From assembly GCA_037576195.1 (NCBI GenBank), contig CM075101.1:47740001-47804000 (forward strand): a stretch of DNA of 64,000 nucleotides, read 5' to 3'. This document shows positions 25,101 through 37,100 of this stretch, piece by piece. The notes beneath the pieces are model-generated. The model was not told where the DNA came from and ran no database searches. It saw nothing but the letters and a program-made list of their open reading frames with translations. The DNA is from Phytoseiulus persimilis (Eukaryota; Arthropoda; Arachnida; Mesostigmata; Phytoseiidae). A program made the translations under genes and the position numbers. Positions within the stretch are counted from its first letter, which is position 1. Every line of letters begins with the position of its first letter.

Positions 25101-28100
25101 GCCTGCCAGCTCGTCCGTAGACCGCTACACGACTATTTTCGGTTTGCGCCACGCTGGGATTTTGTTTCAACACATTGTAGTTTCTTGAGCCATCTTCATA
25201 TGTGCCAGTTTATCGGCAGCCTTGTGACGGACCGGGAAAATCGCGCGTGGTGCGTTCATCGCTTTGACGACAGTCGAAACGCGAGATTTTCGGTTTAGGT
25301 TTGAAGCCGCCATGAACGAACCTTCTAGGCAGGGTTCCAGCACGCGGAGCAGAACTCATCGGAAGCGGAAACAATCTTCTGATTGGATATCGGACGTAGG
25401 ATGCGACAACCGTGGAAATTTTCTCCGGACAGCCCTCGAGCGAAGCGTCCGTCAAATCCAAACTGATGAAGGCGAATCGAATCCGTCACTAATGGCCTTT
25501 CATGGAAATTCACACGGTCGCTCCGTAGTACACAAACAAGCAGCCGTTTCTTATCAATACTGATCATGTCCAATCGAATATCGGAATTACCTTCAACCGG
25601 TGAATCTTTATGGCCGTCCTGTCCGTTGCGCAGTTTCTGTTTTCTCACGCATCAGCATCGTTTCATTTCCGTGTGCGAGGATCTGAGATTGACGGCGAGT
25701 CTCCCAGGCCGTCCGAGGAGCCCTCTTACCCTGCTGGTACCCTGGTGACTGCTGCTCGCGAAACTCATGAATGGGTTCACAGCAAAGGGGTCGGATCTTC
25801 GAACGGCGACCTAAAAACCGATGTTCAACCTGTTTGGAAGAATGTTATCTCGCTCGCGGAAATTTCTCAGCTCCCAAAGGGAGTCATTGAGCGCGCGTAT
25901 CGGCTGGAGACAGTATTACGTGATGGAATGGAGCTGCTCTACCAACGAGCTCGACAACAAGCCAATACTGAACAATAACAGGTCGCCGAGGAGTCGTAAA
26001 TGCCGACAAGGTAGATCAAGGTTTGAAAGTTTGTGAACCGAGACTCTAGAGTTGAGCGTGAGGTGGTGCTTTTTTTTTGCGTCATTCGACGCCCAGGTAG
26101 CAACTCCTGTTCGGCGGAACTCCAAGAGAACCTCAGCCTGTGAGACACGTCGTGTCCCTAGCAGCTCTCCAAGCGACCGACGCTGGACAGACAAAGTCTG
26201 GATCCTTGGAAGCTTCCTTCTATCGATTCGAGAAAAGATACACCCGCGAAACTCAAAATTCCGGAGAGGGGAAAGGGAATTATCGCAATGACAACCACAG
26301 CGAAACCTCGGCCATCTGATGTCTTGAGTGGCTCACTCCGTTTGAAATCAAATAGTCAAGAGATAATGAAGCTATATTCCCCTCGTGAGTGACGTTCACG
26401 CGTTGTTGTTTGTGAGGGGAGCTGAAAAAATCCTTCCCCAAGCCAGCCGCGAACCCTCTCCCGCGTGATCAGCTGCGCGTTGCGGCGATTCTGACAGAAA
26501 ATGCCGGCAAACCTTCGAAGCAGTTTGAGTTCTCACGACTCCGGTGGCCTTCCGTAGGTCTGTTACGTTCACTGAGCACTCTCACTCCACCGCGTGTGTG
26601 TGTTTTTTATACGAGTTCTTCTCCTCCGGTCTGTATCGACCTCACCCGGTGGATTACGGATTCTGCTCAAAAAAAAGTCGGGGACTTCTCGTTCGAAGTG
26701 ATCGAGGGATTCCATGCGCGGGACGGCTCTGGTCATCGAGTGAGAAACTACAGATCTGAGAGGATTACCGGCTCCTCCGTCACTTCGGTGGATGATCTGA
26801 CAGTCTAGTGAATCAGTTCTCGGATGCCCTGTTGCTGAGACATCGGTTTGTCGAACGATCGTCAAACGGTGTAAATGTGATCAACAAGCAGTTATGCAAA
26901 ATGTGAGCCGGCTGTCTGGGAAGCTTGAAAAGTGTTCGATCGTCGAAGAGTGCAAGGAGTGCCCAGATTGCCTCGATCCCCACTGGTGTTGCAGACCCTT
27001 GAAGGATGTTGTGCGCCTGTTCAGGGAGTGGTTCTGCTTCGGATGGAAAGTCAAGTTCATTCTTGAGGTAAATTTCTCGCTTATCGGACGCTTGGTCAAG
27101 TCAAGTTACTATTTCTGAACGATCATCAGTCGCCCACCCCGTGGCAGCTCCGGCGAAGTGGATTTTCATCGAATTTTGTCAGATACGTTATGATACAAAA
27201 GGAGTGTTCGACCTTTATTCGAACTGTGGGGCGACTTAGAGTTCCGCCGTCGCTCTCGATTCGCGTGATTGAAGAGCTCAAATAACGAGAACGACTCTCA
27301 GATCACGTGAATTCATAGTTGGCGGCCTGGATATCGCCGCCAGGTCGCTCATCGATCCAAGCTGAGTCGGATCGAGGGTGTCCAGGCTCTTGTAAAGAGG
27401 AAAGTGTCCTGTCTTTTATCATTCTTTTCGCAGGAGAACGGGAGTCACAATCGAGCACTGAATACACTTCGGGATCTATGTACTGATCCCATCTGGATCC
27501 TTCAATCTCCAGACTGACTTTCTTCTCTCGATTCTATCGAGGAGACAATGATCACAGGGCAATGGAGGGAACGAATGAGGAAGACAAGTCACGAATCACT
27601 GTCAGCGTATGCTTGGCGACCGTAAATCTTCCGCCAGGGAATTTCACAGAAAATCCGTTGATTAGAGTTGCCAGTCACCGTGCACGCTATTGGTTCCTGA
27701 TCGGAGCGATCAAACGGTGCGGCACTAATTTACGAAAGGAAACACTCGACCTTGTCGCGTCCGGCTCTTTCGATAACGAGCGAGAGCAGCGACGCCGTGA
27801 GCTTCAGTATCGACGACAATTTGTGAAGGTCGTCATCGTTTATTGTCGGCTGAAGATGTGGACCGCGACTGGGTCCGCGGCGTTCCGAAATCGCCGGATC
27901 TAACGTGTTGATCTCGTACCTCTTCCTCACCAACAAGCCGCGTGGATTAACGAGGTGTGAGTCGGAAGCTCTTGTAGAAAGAGGTAATTCGCCTTCGTGT
28001 TCGTTTCTCCCGAGCTCGTCTCGTAGGTCCGACGGAAAGGACGATAACCCTGCATTTGACATTCCATGCGTGAAGCGATGAAGAGCGAAGAAATTCTGGT

Positions 28101-31100
28101 GAGGATTTCACCAGGCCTCCTCAGCGGTCACAACTCGTCTTCGTGATTGTCAGCGAGCCATCGCTCAGTTTTGACCATCTTGGAATGATTCCGTTCCTTG
28201 GTCAGTAGCGGGGTTTCCACTCCTGAAGTACGGTCGCCGCTCTTCTCCAAGGATGCACAGATGAAGTAAACCAACGAGTGGACTCACGAACAGGCCCAAT
28301 CTTCAAGAACGAGCAGACCCAAGTTCACACAATGACGTGCTGAACTGTTGGTTTAGTTGATCTAACTGAAGTCAAACGAAGTTTGCGAACTTTGCCACCG
28401 GTCCAACCGACAGTGAGCGGGGCCGCGAACAGTCCTTGGAACGTGGTGAAATCCAGCCCTGCGGGAACCTGAGAATCGAAGAGCTCGCTCGCCCGAGCGA
28501 ATCAAATACCTCTCGAAGTCCACCGAAAAAGACCTCTATCGAAGAATATTCTGTTTTTTTTTTCGGCATCGCAACCCCCACCCAGCAGGATCCTCTGCTC
28601 TGACTCTGTTTTCGTGCTTATCAAGCGTCGTTCTCCGCTCCTCCAGTATTCTGAAGCGATCTCCGAGTCTTCCTACGATTTTCGGATCGCCCGGATGCTC
28701 CTGTGGCGGGCATGGCGTCTACAGCGAAGTTTCCGATTGCAACGATGTCTCTTCATGAGGACCATCGTTGTGCTCAAAGCTGTGCGTGGCTCCGTTACTC
28801 TGGATCCGGATGAGATGCAAGGCAACAACTTGAGTTCCTGATGAGTGGCTTCGGGAATCACCCGTAACCAGGCCAGCGGGGCGGCCGAGCCGCTGGGCAG
28901 TTGTTCCATCTGGGGGACGGACGGACAGACAGATGGCTTCTAAGCCGGACTGACGGACGAACGGACCGATGGACGCGAGAGTCGGTGAGCAGAAAGTGAT
29001 TCTTACAAACTGAAAGATGAGAGAACGCAGAAGAGAAGAACACCAGAACATTCTGCTGCTTTCTGTTGAGCAAAACAAGAAACTCGATGGGAGCCAAACA
29101 AGCGGACAGGCCACACAATTCTGGCTCATGTTGCTCAGGGGCAGAATGCCCGGAGTCAAAAACTCAAAGGTCTCAGAAGCTTCGCGGGCCCTGAAACTTA
29201 TCGGGGTGTATCGAAGGGATGAATCAAGACAACTTTCGAAATTTAGGAAGCGAAGCGCAAATAATCATTTTCGGTGATCCCAAGTCCCGAACACGTCGGA
29301 GTTCGTTCGTTCCTGGTTCAACCTGCAACCAGAAAGCCACCGAGAGCTCGGATCCCGGGTCCACTGCCCGAGTTGCAGCGCACGTTGCAGGGCCGCCACG
29401 TGGGGGGCATCTCCCTCGCGGAATGGGGAGAACGATTCCATGTTCTCCGTCGATTTCTGCGAAGCCTGGAGCGCCCAACTCGAATCTGTGGCGCATCGCA
29501 GAGTAGCTAGAAAAACAGAGATAAAGCAAATGACATCCCGGATAGAAGAGCGGCAACAGCAAAGCAAATTTACGATGTTTTTCTGAGCCGACACAACGAC
29601 ATCGGAACGCTCGTCAAGTGGCTTTCAACTGCTCCGGTCTGGATTACCAAAACGATTCGCAGTTTGTCCACCTGTCTACCGGATCCTGGGCCTTGAAAAG
29701 GTTCCGTTTTTGTCTCTGTTGCTCATTTCTTGAGACTTGGCAATGGCCGCCTGAGCTTAGCTCGCGGTGCTCTTGCCTAACGTTGACGCTGGACAAAGTC
29801 GTCAGACACATGAGCACAGGATCGTTTGAACGGAGACGTTGACAACAACAGCAAGCACGGCGAGGAGAAATAGCAGAGGGGGAGAACATTCAAGCTGGGA
29901 CCAAGCTCTCATTTCCTGTCCCCACACCGCCGGTCTGAGCGAGTTCACCGAGCCGAATCGCCAGTTCGCGGTCCGGTGCTCGGTCCGGTCCGTTGACGGC
30001 CAGTGGTCATTCACCAGGGGTAGTCATGTCGTTGCGGGTCGTCGGAAAATCTCGAAGCGATCGATCGCGAACTGGATTCTGCCCCACTTGCCCCGCGTTC
30101 TCCCAGGGCGGCGACCGTTTCCTCCTTGGGACTTGAGGGGGACTCAGGGGGCCTCCCACGAACTGTCGACTCGAACAGCCTCTCCTGCTTCGAGAACACC
30201 TGTCCCCAGGTGAGAGATCTCGATACAACCAATGATCTCAGCGGCAATCGCGGGATTGGGCCTGAGTGGCCTTCGTCGTCCTTGCAGATTCATCCGGCCA
30301 CGGTTATCGACTTTGTCGAGCGCAAGTGATGAAATCGATGTCCGCTTGGGCTTTTGCTCCGAGAATGATTCCCATTCTCTTCGGGCAAAGGCCGGACTGG
30401 GTCTCCGAGCCTCCGTTGCCTCTCGGTAGAATTGGACAGATCAGTACGTTTCGAGCCAGTCTAGTTGGGCGCCGAGCTGTCTGACGTAGATTATGGACTC
30501 ATGAATAAGAAGTCTGGAGTCGATTTGTTCATCCATACAGTTTTTGAAGCAATATATTTGCGCGGTAGCTGCGGACACGAGCCAAGCATCTTAATCGTCA
30601 CCGTGAAATCAGGATTGGGAGCGGTCAATCAATGAGCTATCCAGCCGCAGTTTGTTCGAGCTGCATTCTACCACCGACTTTCTACCAACAAAAAAAGTGA
30701 TGAACAACACTAGCCGAGCCGTGACAGGTCCCCAGCAGCGCTTTACCGTTTTCGATTCTATGGACGCGCTCATTAGACATATTTAGCCACTTGCTGTCCA
30801 CGAAACGCTCCCAGTTGTCGATTATTTTCTTCTTTGTGAACAAACAGCGGGCTCTCGATTGCTCATTGAAACTCTCGATACGGATACCGTGAATTACTCG
30901 ATCAGTGGCGTTGTTCGCGACTGTGATGCCAGCGACGGCCACTTCTCTGGATGTAAAAAAAAAATAACTCGTGTGATGCCCCTCTCATCCGCTCCACTCC
31001 GCGATTTCTGAACAGGAATTGGAAACTGCCATATTGACTTGATAGAGCAATTCGCCTACTTCAGAAAAGAACCACAGCTATTTGTCAACAGGAGCATGTA

Positions 31101-34100
31101 TTTCGTTCGTCGCATGTCTCTCGAATGTTCTTCTCCAGGAAGATTGAAGATACCGAAGCCTCGTCGAGGGGCTCTGTATCCTTGTCTGATGATTTTCTAA
31201 CGGTTGAAGTCAGGGTTAAACTTTCGGAGAACGGCGGCCAAGTTAATTCATTCCCACGCGGTTCGTCCCGATATATGGCGCAGGATCACACTGATCTCGA
31301 CTCGGAATCCGCTGATCGATTCCGCGGAAGCCTCGAACTCGTCCCACGAAGCGCTTGGAGTATCGGATGGTAACTCACAAGCTTCATGCGTGTGCTTGAG
31401 ATTGAACAACTTGGTGCTTTCTCGCGTTTTGCAATGGCATTCGATTTCCTCGCTCGCTTTTGATATCGGTATTGCGTCAGGACTTTCTCTGCGCTGTCGA
31501 ACACAAGAAATTTATACGTTCCTTCGCACCATCGCTTCTAGCCGGAACTGTCAAGGTGTCAATATTCGTTAGGAAATCCAAGGATACAAAGGAAACAGTT
31601 TAAACAAATCGTGACGTTACTCTCCTCACGATTGCCGCGTGTTGTCGTTGTAATCCTTCATGCTGCCATTCCATGAGGGCAATCGCTGTTGATGATGGCA
31701 CTTTAGCGGAGCCGAATTCATCATTGCTCGTTTCCCATGATTGGTACTCTGTGAAGAAGAGTCGACTTCGGGTACGTGCACTTGGTAAGGTTCTTGTGTG
31801 GAGCTATTGGTTGTTATCAGGCTGGTTTGCAACACCAACGAGTGACAGCGGCTCTGCATGCGCCCTCCCCAAGATGAAAATGAAATTTCCAACGCTTGAT
31901 TGTGACGCTATTCTTCGATCGAGCGATGCCAAACATCGATCGTCGCTCTGTTGTTGTTTGAGACCAACGCCAGATGCGAGCGATTATATTTCTTGAGCAG
32001 CGGGCTCACACTTTCCTCATCGTTCTGTGAAGACGTCGAGCCTCCTCACTCATCGATCCGACAAGCATTGTTCACATGCAAACTCATTAATCGGCATGCT
32101 GATGAAGTCATTCAGCGTGAGAAGACAATGGAATCGAAGAAGATTTTCGGCATCCCTCCCCCGGAGGAATACAAACGAAGCCCAGAAGTACCGAGTCGAC
32201 TTTCTGCCATTGGAATTTCAACTTGAGTGACTTCTTCTCCTTTCGAGAATACGTTGCGAAAATCAAGAGAAATTCTAGTATGTTCGATATCCAGTTCGTC
32301 AACCCGGAACGGAATGAAAGAGTGCCTTACGAGCGCTTTCCAAGAAATGGCCGTGACTGGCGTTGGAAGGAGAGAAAGGCGTTCTCCTGAATTTCCCGGG
32401 TATCGCTCGCCTACAATGGATCGCATCTCAGGATACGCCCAGTCTTCAAGATTTCACGGAAAAAAGTTCATTGTTCCTCGCCCAGCTCTCACTTTCATCT
32501 CACGTGCTCATTTATACCGTCAGTCGCCGCATGCGAAAGACGGCCGGTCAAGCCTGTGGGCAGTCTTCTCAGTCACGGCCGCGTCTGTCAAGGCCGTCAG
32601 TTTCGGTTGATCATCGGCAAACAGTGGATCTGCACTCCCTTTCACAACATCAATCGATCTGTACAACCACTCGGCTGAAACCCGAGCAAGATTCGCGACA
32701 AATCCATCACCTAGTTGTCCAATCGTTCACCGGTTCACGCAGCGTATCGAGCTACAGATGCTTCCTCAGCTCGATCTTGTTTGTCCAAAAATCGGAGTCA
32801 CTTGGATTGGATCGATGCGCGAATACCGGAGAGAAAACTCCCATAAACCAGTGGGTAGCTCTATCGTTCCCGCGGCTGGAAGCAGGGGATTGGCTCAGGA
32901 CCCCGGTCGGCTTTCCCAGACTCCTCGGTCTCCTATCCGACAGGAATTCGCTCTTTCCCTGGTTCGCCGATGAGCGACTGTCTCAGTTCAGGGAACTCAA
33001 GATTCTAGCTCGCGGTCAGTCGATTGTCCTCTGCGCGACCCAACAACCAGCTCGGCTTTGACCGTTGAAGATGACATCAGCGAATCGAAGCATTGACGAA
33101 TTGCCCACACTCGCAGCGATAGAGACAGATGTATCTAATCCGGCGTCGCATGACTCAAATAGCACAACGCTCTTCTTTCATATCGGAGCGAGATCCTCGC
33201 GATGCGCGAAGTTGTTGCTCTCTCGGAGTATGACAGGCGTCACTTTCGGGAGTGTTGTTGTTGTTGACAATGCTGCTGCCCTCGGACGCGGGCCGGCCCG
33301 CGATCTGGGTCTCGCGCGAGAGTTTCGCTTCGTCTTCTGAGGTGCCGTGTATTGTTACGAAATCGCGAGGATCGATCCGCAAGCCGCGGATAGTGAATCA
33401 CAGACAGCGAACGAGCGCGAGGGCAACCGCTATAACGATAAATCAGGTCTGTTCGAAGTTTTCGAGACGCGAGTCGTGTTCGCGAAGGGAGCCGAGCTGG
33501 CTGAGCAGACAAAGACGATGCTGATGAACTTCATGCCAGAGGAAACAAACTTGAGACTTCCGATCGAGGCATCAGACACGCACCAGCAAGCGAGCCTCGC
33601 AGAATCACGCCACTCGTGACACGCGCTTAGAACAGAATGGATCAGCGTTCCATGTGGGTGGGGAGCACCGGAACGGGCGGAAGATCTTTGTTCTAGGCGG
33701 ATGGATTAGAGGAAGCGGATTCCTGTTGATTCCTCACCGGAGACTCCGGAAATCCGCCCCTCGAGCAAAGCGACTCTCAAGATCGACCCACGAGTGAATC
33801 AATCTGCGGGAATCGGCGAAGTTCGGTCGGAACCCTAGTTAGGTAATTTCCTGCGTTAACAGCGTCTCTTAGCGGTCTTCCGCTTTCGGCGTTTTCGTAC
33901 TCCGGGACGGTTGGGCGATAGCGCTGTCCCAGAATTCTGACCGCGGGAAGACGGATCAAAACCTATCTGGAGCGAAATTTCGGGAAGAAAAGTTCCAACT
34001 TACACGTCCCGGTCCGACGAGTGGAAATGGATAGAAAATAGGCAAGAGAAGAAATGGAGGGAAAAATCATGGAATAATTTTTGTCGCTCGGTGACCCGTT

Positions 34101-37100
34101 ACGGAAGAAACTCGTTTCGAAACAAACCGGGGGCCAACGGAACAAAATGTAGGACAGAACTAGCTACAGAAAGAGATGGACCTGAGAAAAATGAATTGAA
34201 CTTTTTTTGCGGAATGTCTTCCAGCTCTCCCAGTAAAGTACACGAAATCTGGAACTAGAATCGATAGGATGCATTCACCGTCATTTCTCAAATTTCTCTT
34301 TCGGAGATCGGATTTGGATCGCATGCCAGACGATCAGCTAACTCAGTGGTTGGAGCACTGAATGTCTCGTCGAAAGCGGGTGAGCTGATCACGTAGCACA
34401 TTCAGGATGTTATCTTCGCGGTCACAATCACTGTCGGAATCTAAATGAATATTAATGACATTTTTCTGGAACAAACCAAAGATTCGCTTTGATAGAATTG
34501 AGAGGCCTTCGGCTGCGAGGATCGCTTGCCCGCCTTATTTCTCCTGTGCGTTTTCCTCCTCAATCAGGAGCTTTCGTGACTACGGAATAACCGCGGTCGC
34601 CAACTTCCATGTGTCGTTCTGCCCCGACGACATGAATTACGAGTTCATCTCCGACGGCTTGTAGTCCGCCCCAGGGAACTAGGATCGTGAGCGTTGTATC
34701 TTCGCGAAGGATAACTGAATATTCGATGGCGCCGGTGATCTTTCACGATAGTGTTGTCACGCACAGTGTTCGTTCGATCAATGTATGACGAAGAATTCGC
34801 AAAAGCCCGATCTTTGTTGAGCCCAGGGTCTCAGTCCTCCGAGGAGCTCGAACTCCGACGCCGGGCTCTGAGCCATCCGAACGGAGGGTTCTCCAATTCG
34901 TTCCGAGAACGGAGAGGTCTCGGAGGGTTCCGCGACGCACAGGTTTCCCGATTCCAAAATGGATTCGTCTGCTCACGAAAAACGCTACAGAGTTACATCA
35001 TTTTAAGACTTTTGCTTTTCTCAAGAGAAGAACGTTGAAACCTTGATAGAGTATGACCTCGCCTCAATCCGGAGCGGTCGCGAACAGCCGGGACCGTGAT
35101 TGTGAATTTGACCGAATATGCAGTTATATATTCAGCCACCACAGACAGCATCATTGTCATCATCGGCGACAGAAAACAATGGTCTTTGCTGCTTGCCATG
35201 ATCCCGCTTTGGTCAGGTTCTGCCGCGAAGCAAGATCTGCTCAATGTTATGCAGATGGCTCGGTTTGAATTTGAGAACTTCGTCGCGGCATAGTGTAGCG
35301 CGGAACGGTGGCCGCCGACAGTCGGGCTTTCCTCTGGGGACATGGACCCGATGAAAGGAGCAACGTTCTTCGCCGGCACATCGCCGATCCGCGCGTAGGG
35401 TTCACCAGTGGCTCACCTGGGGGGAGGGGGCGGGGATCCCGAAAAGTCAGGATGTTCCTGGAGGCCATTCGTCAGAAGAGAGAGCGCTTCGCCCTTCTCC
35501 CTACGCCAGGGAAAATAATGGGCACGCAGCCGGGATGCGAGCCCGTTCCCATGTGCGTCCCGTCTCAGTTATCCCGTTCGATCAAGTTGGGATCGTTTCC
35601 TAGTGAAACTCCTCGAAGCGCGCAACAATGTCTCCGCCGAACCTGGATGGAAAACATGATGACTTTCTCGGGATACATCGCTCAAATATCTCGAGAGTGG
35701 TGCCTTCTCCATGGGTTACGCAGACCGCTCTCCGGCGTTTCGATCGTCGGCCTTTTGGCCTCGGAGGGTGCGTTTCAAATATGGAAGTACCATAGTCGGC
35801 CGGACCCCGACGGAACAGCAAGGTTCGCGTTGAATCGAACACAATGTGCTGCTCGCTGTGTGCAGTGATCGCAGGTAAAATGGAACAAAAGGGGATATTG
35901 TCTCTGCGATGAATTTGGATTCGGATGATGACAGCTTTGCTGCAATCTAACGCTCCCTCCAAGGCCTGGTGAAAAAGTAAACGATTTGAACGGAAGTCCT
36001 CTACTCACAACTGAGATTGGGCATTCCGTCTGTCTCAGACGAAACTGCCATGTTTCTTCATGATTTCTTGAGCGGATTCCGAGACAAGATCATTCTGATC
36101 AGACCCCAACAAATGTCAGCCGGTTTCAGAAGGGACAAGTAAGGAAGATCATTCCACAAATCACGCGGTGGGGACTCGCTGTGCACGCGACAGAACCAAG
36201 AGTTTCCTGAACCGTCCTCAAAGAAGAGTGCGAACAATCCGAAAACCAGAAAAAAAGGAAAGATACAAAAATGGAAAGTAGGGGGACAAGATGGAAGAAG
36301 CCCGAAATGAAAAGCAGCGTTCGTTCAAAAGACTATCATGGCGCTCGCCTTCGATTCCGCCGTTCACTCAGAGCGTGGAGACACGTGCTCGAGCTGATCC
36401 AAATCGCTTTCGGAAAAGCTCATGAAGCGATGGCAGCTCGGGAAGATGTTTCAGAACTGAGTGCGGAGAATATGAAGGAGAGGAAAGCATGTCGAATGGG
36501 AGCCGGTCAACTAAGTGCGCAGGCAACAATAAAGGAAAGGAAAAAGCCGAACGTCGGAAAAGAGCCGATTCCCAGAGAATTCGCCACTTTCATGTGTTGC
36601 GGTTTTTCGTCAAGGGTTTAAAGCTGCAGCCGACCAGTCAGATACTCATTGTGCCGGCGTTATGGCGATCCGTGTTGAAACAGTCGACGTCTCGCTCCGC
36701 TACGATCAGACGCACACCAACAAACACCACAGACAACAGCTCGGCAGACCCTTCGGAGAACAAGCGCTCGACGTTATCCTAAGCAATACTTTGTCGATTG
36801 AGAGCCAAACAGCGAGCAGATGACGCTAAAAGCGACCCGATCCACGAATCGATTTCACCGAAAAATTCTCCGGAATCTGATTGCTCAGCGGAATTCGGAT
36901 TTGAAGCTGTTCAGCAGTTCAGACACAACAGCAACAATCGTCGCAAAACTATTTTCGGCCGAGAGTGTAATCTCAATCGAGGTAGCCCTGAGCGGATAGA
37001 AGTCGGGTCCTAGTTTTGAATTTGGGTTCCCAAGACCAGGCTGAAATAAAAGCTCTGATAATCTGCGTGTCCGGTCCGGGCCGCGCTGTCCGTCCGTGCA

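Noticed and set aside
32108-32426. Protein-like minus frames near 32.2 kb as an endogenous viral or nested gene
   Set aside because: More than one frame on both strands looks equally protein-like and no known family matches; not enough to call a gene.
34336-34370. tRNA-like D-arm string (CTAACTCAGTGGTTGGAGCA)
   Set aside because: Resembles an A box, but no B box, anticodon arm or acceptor stem could be formed downstream.
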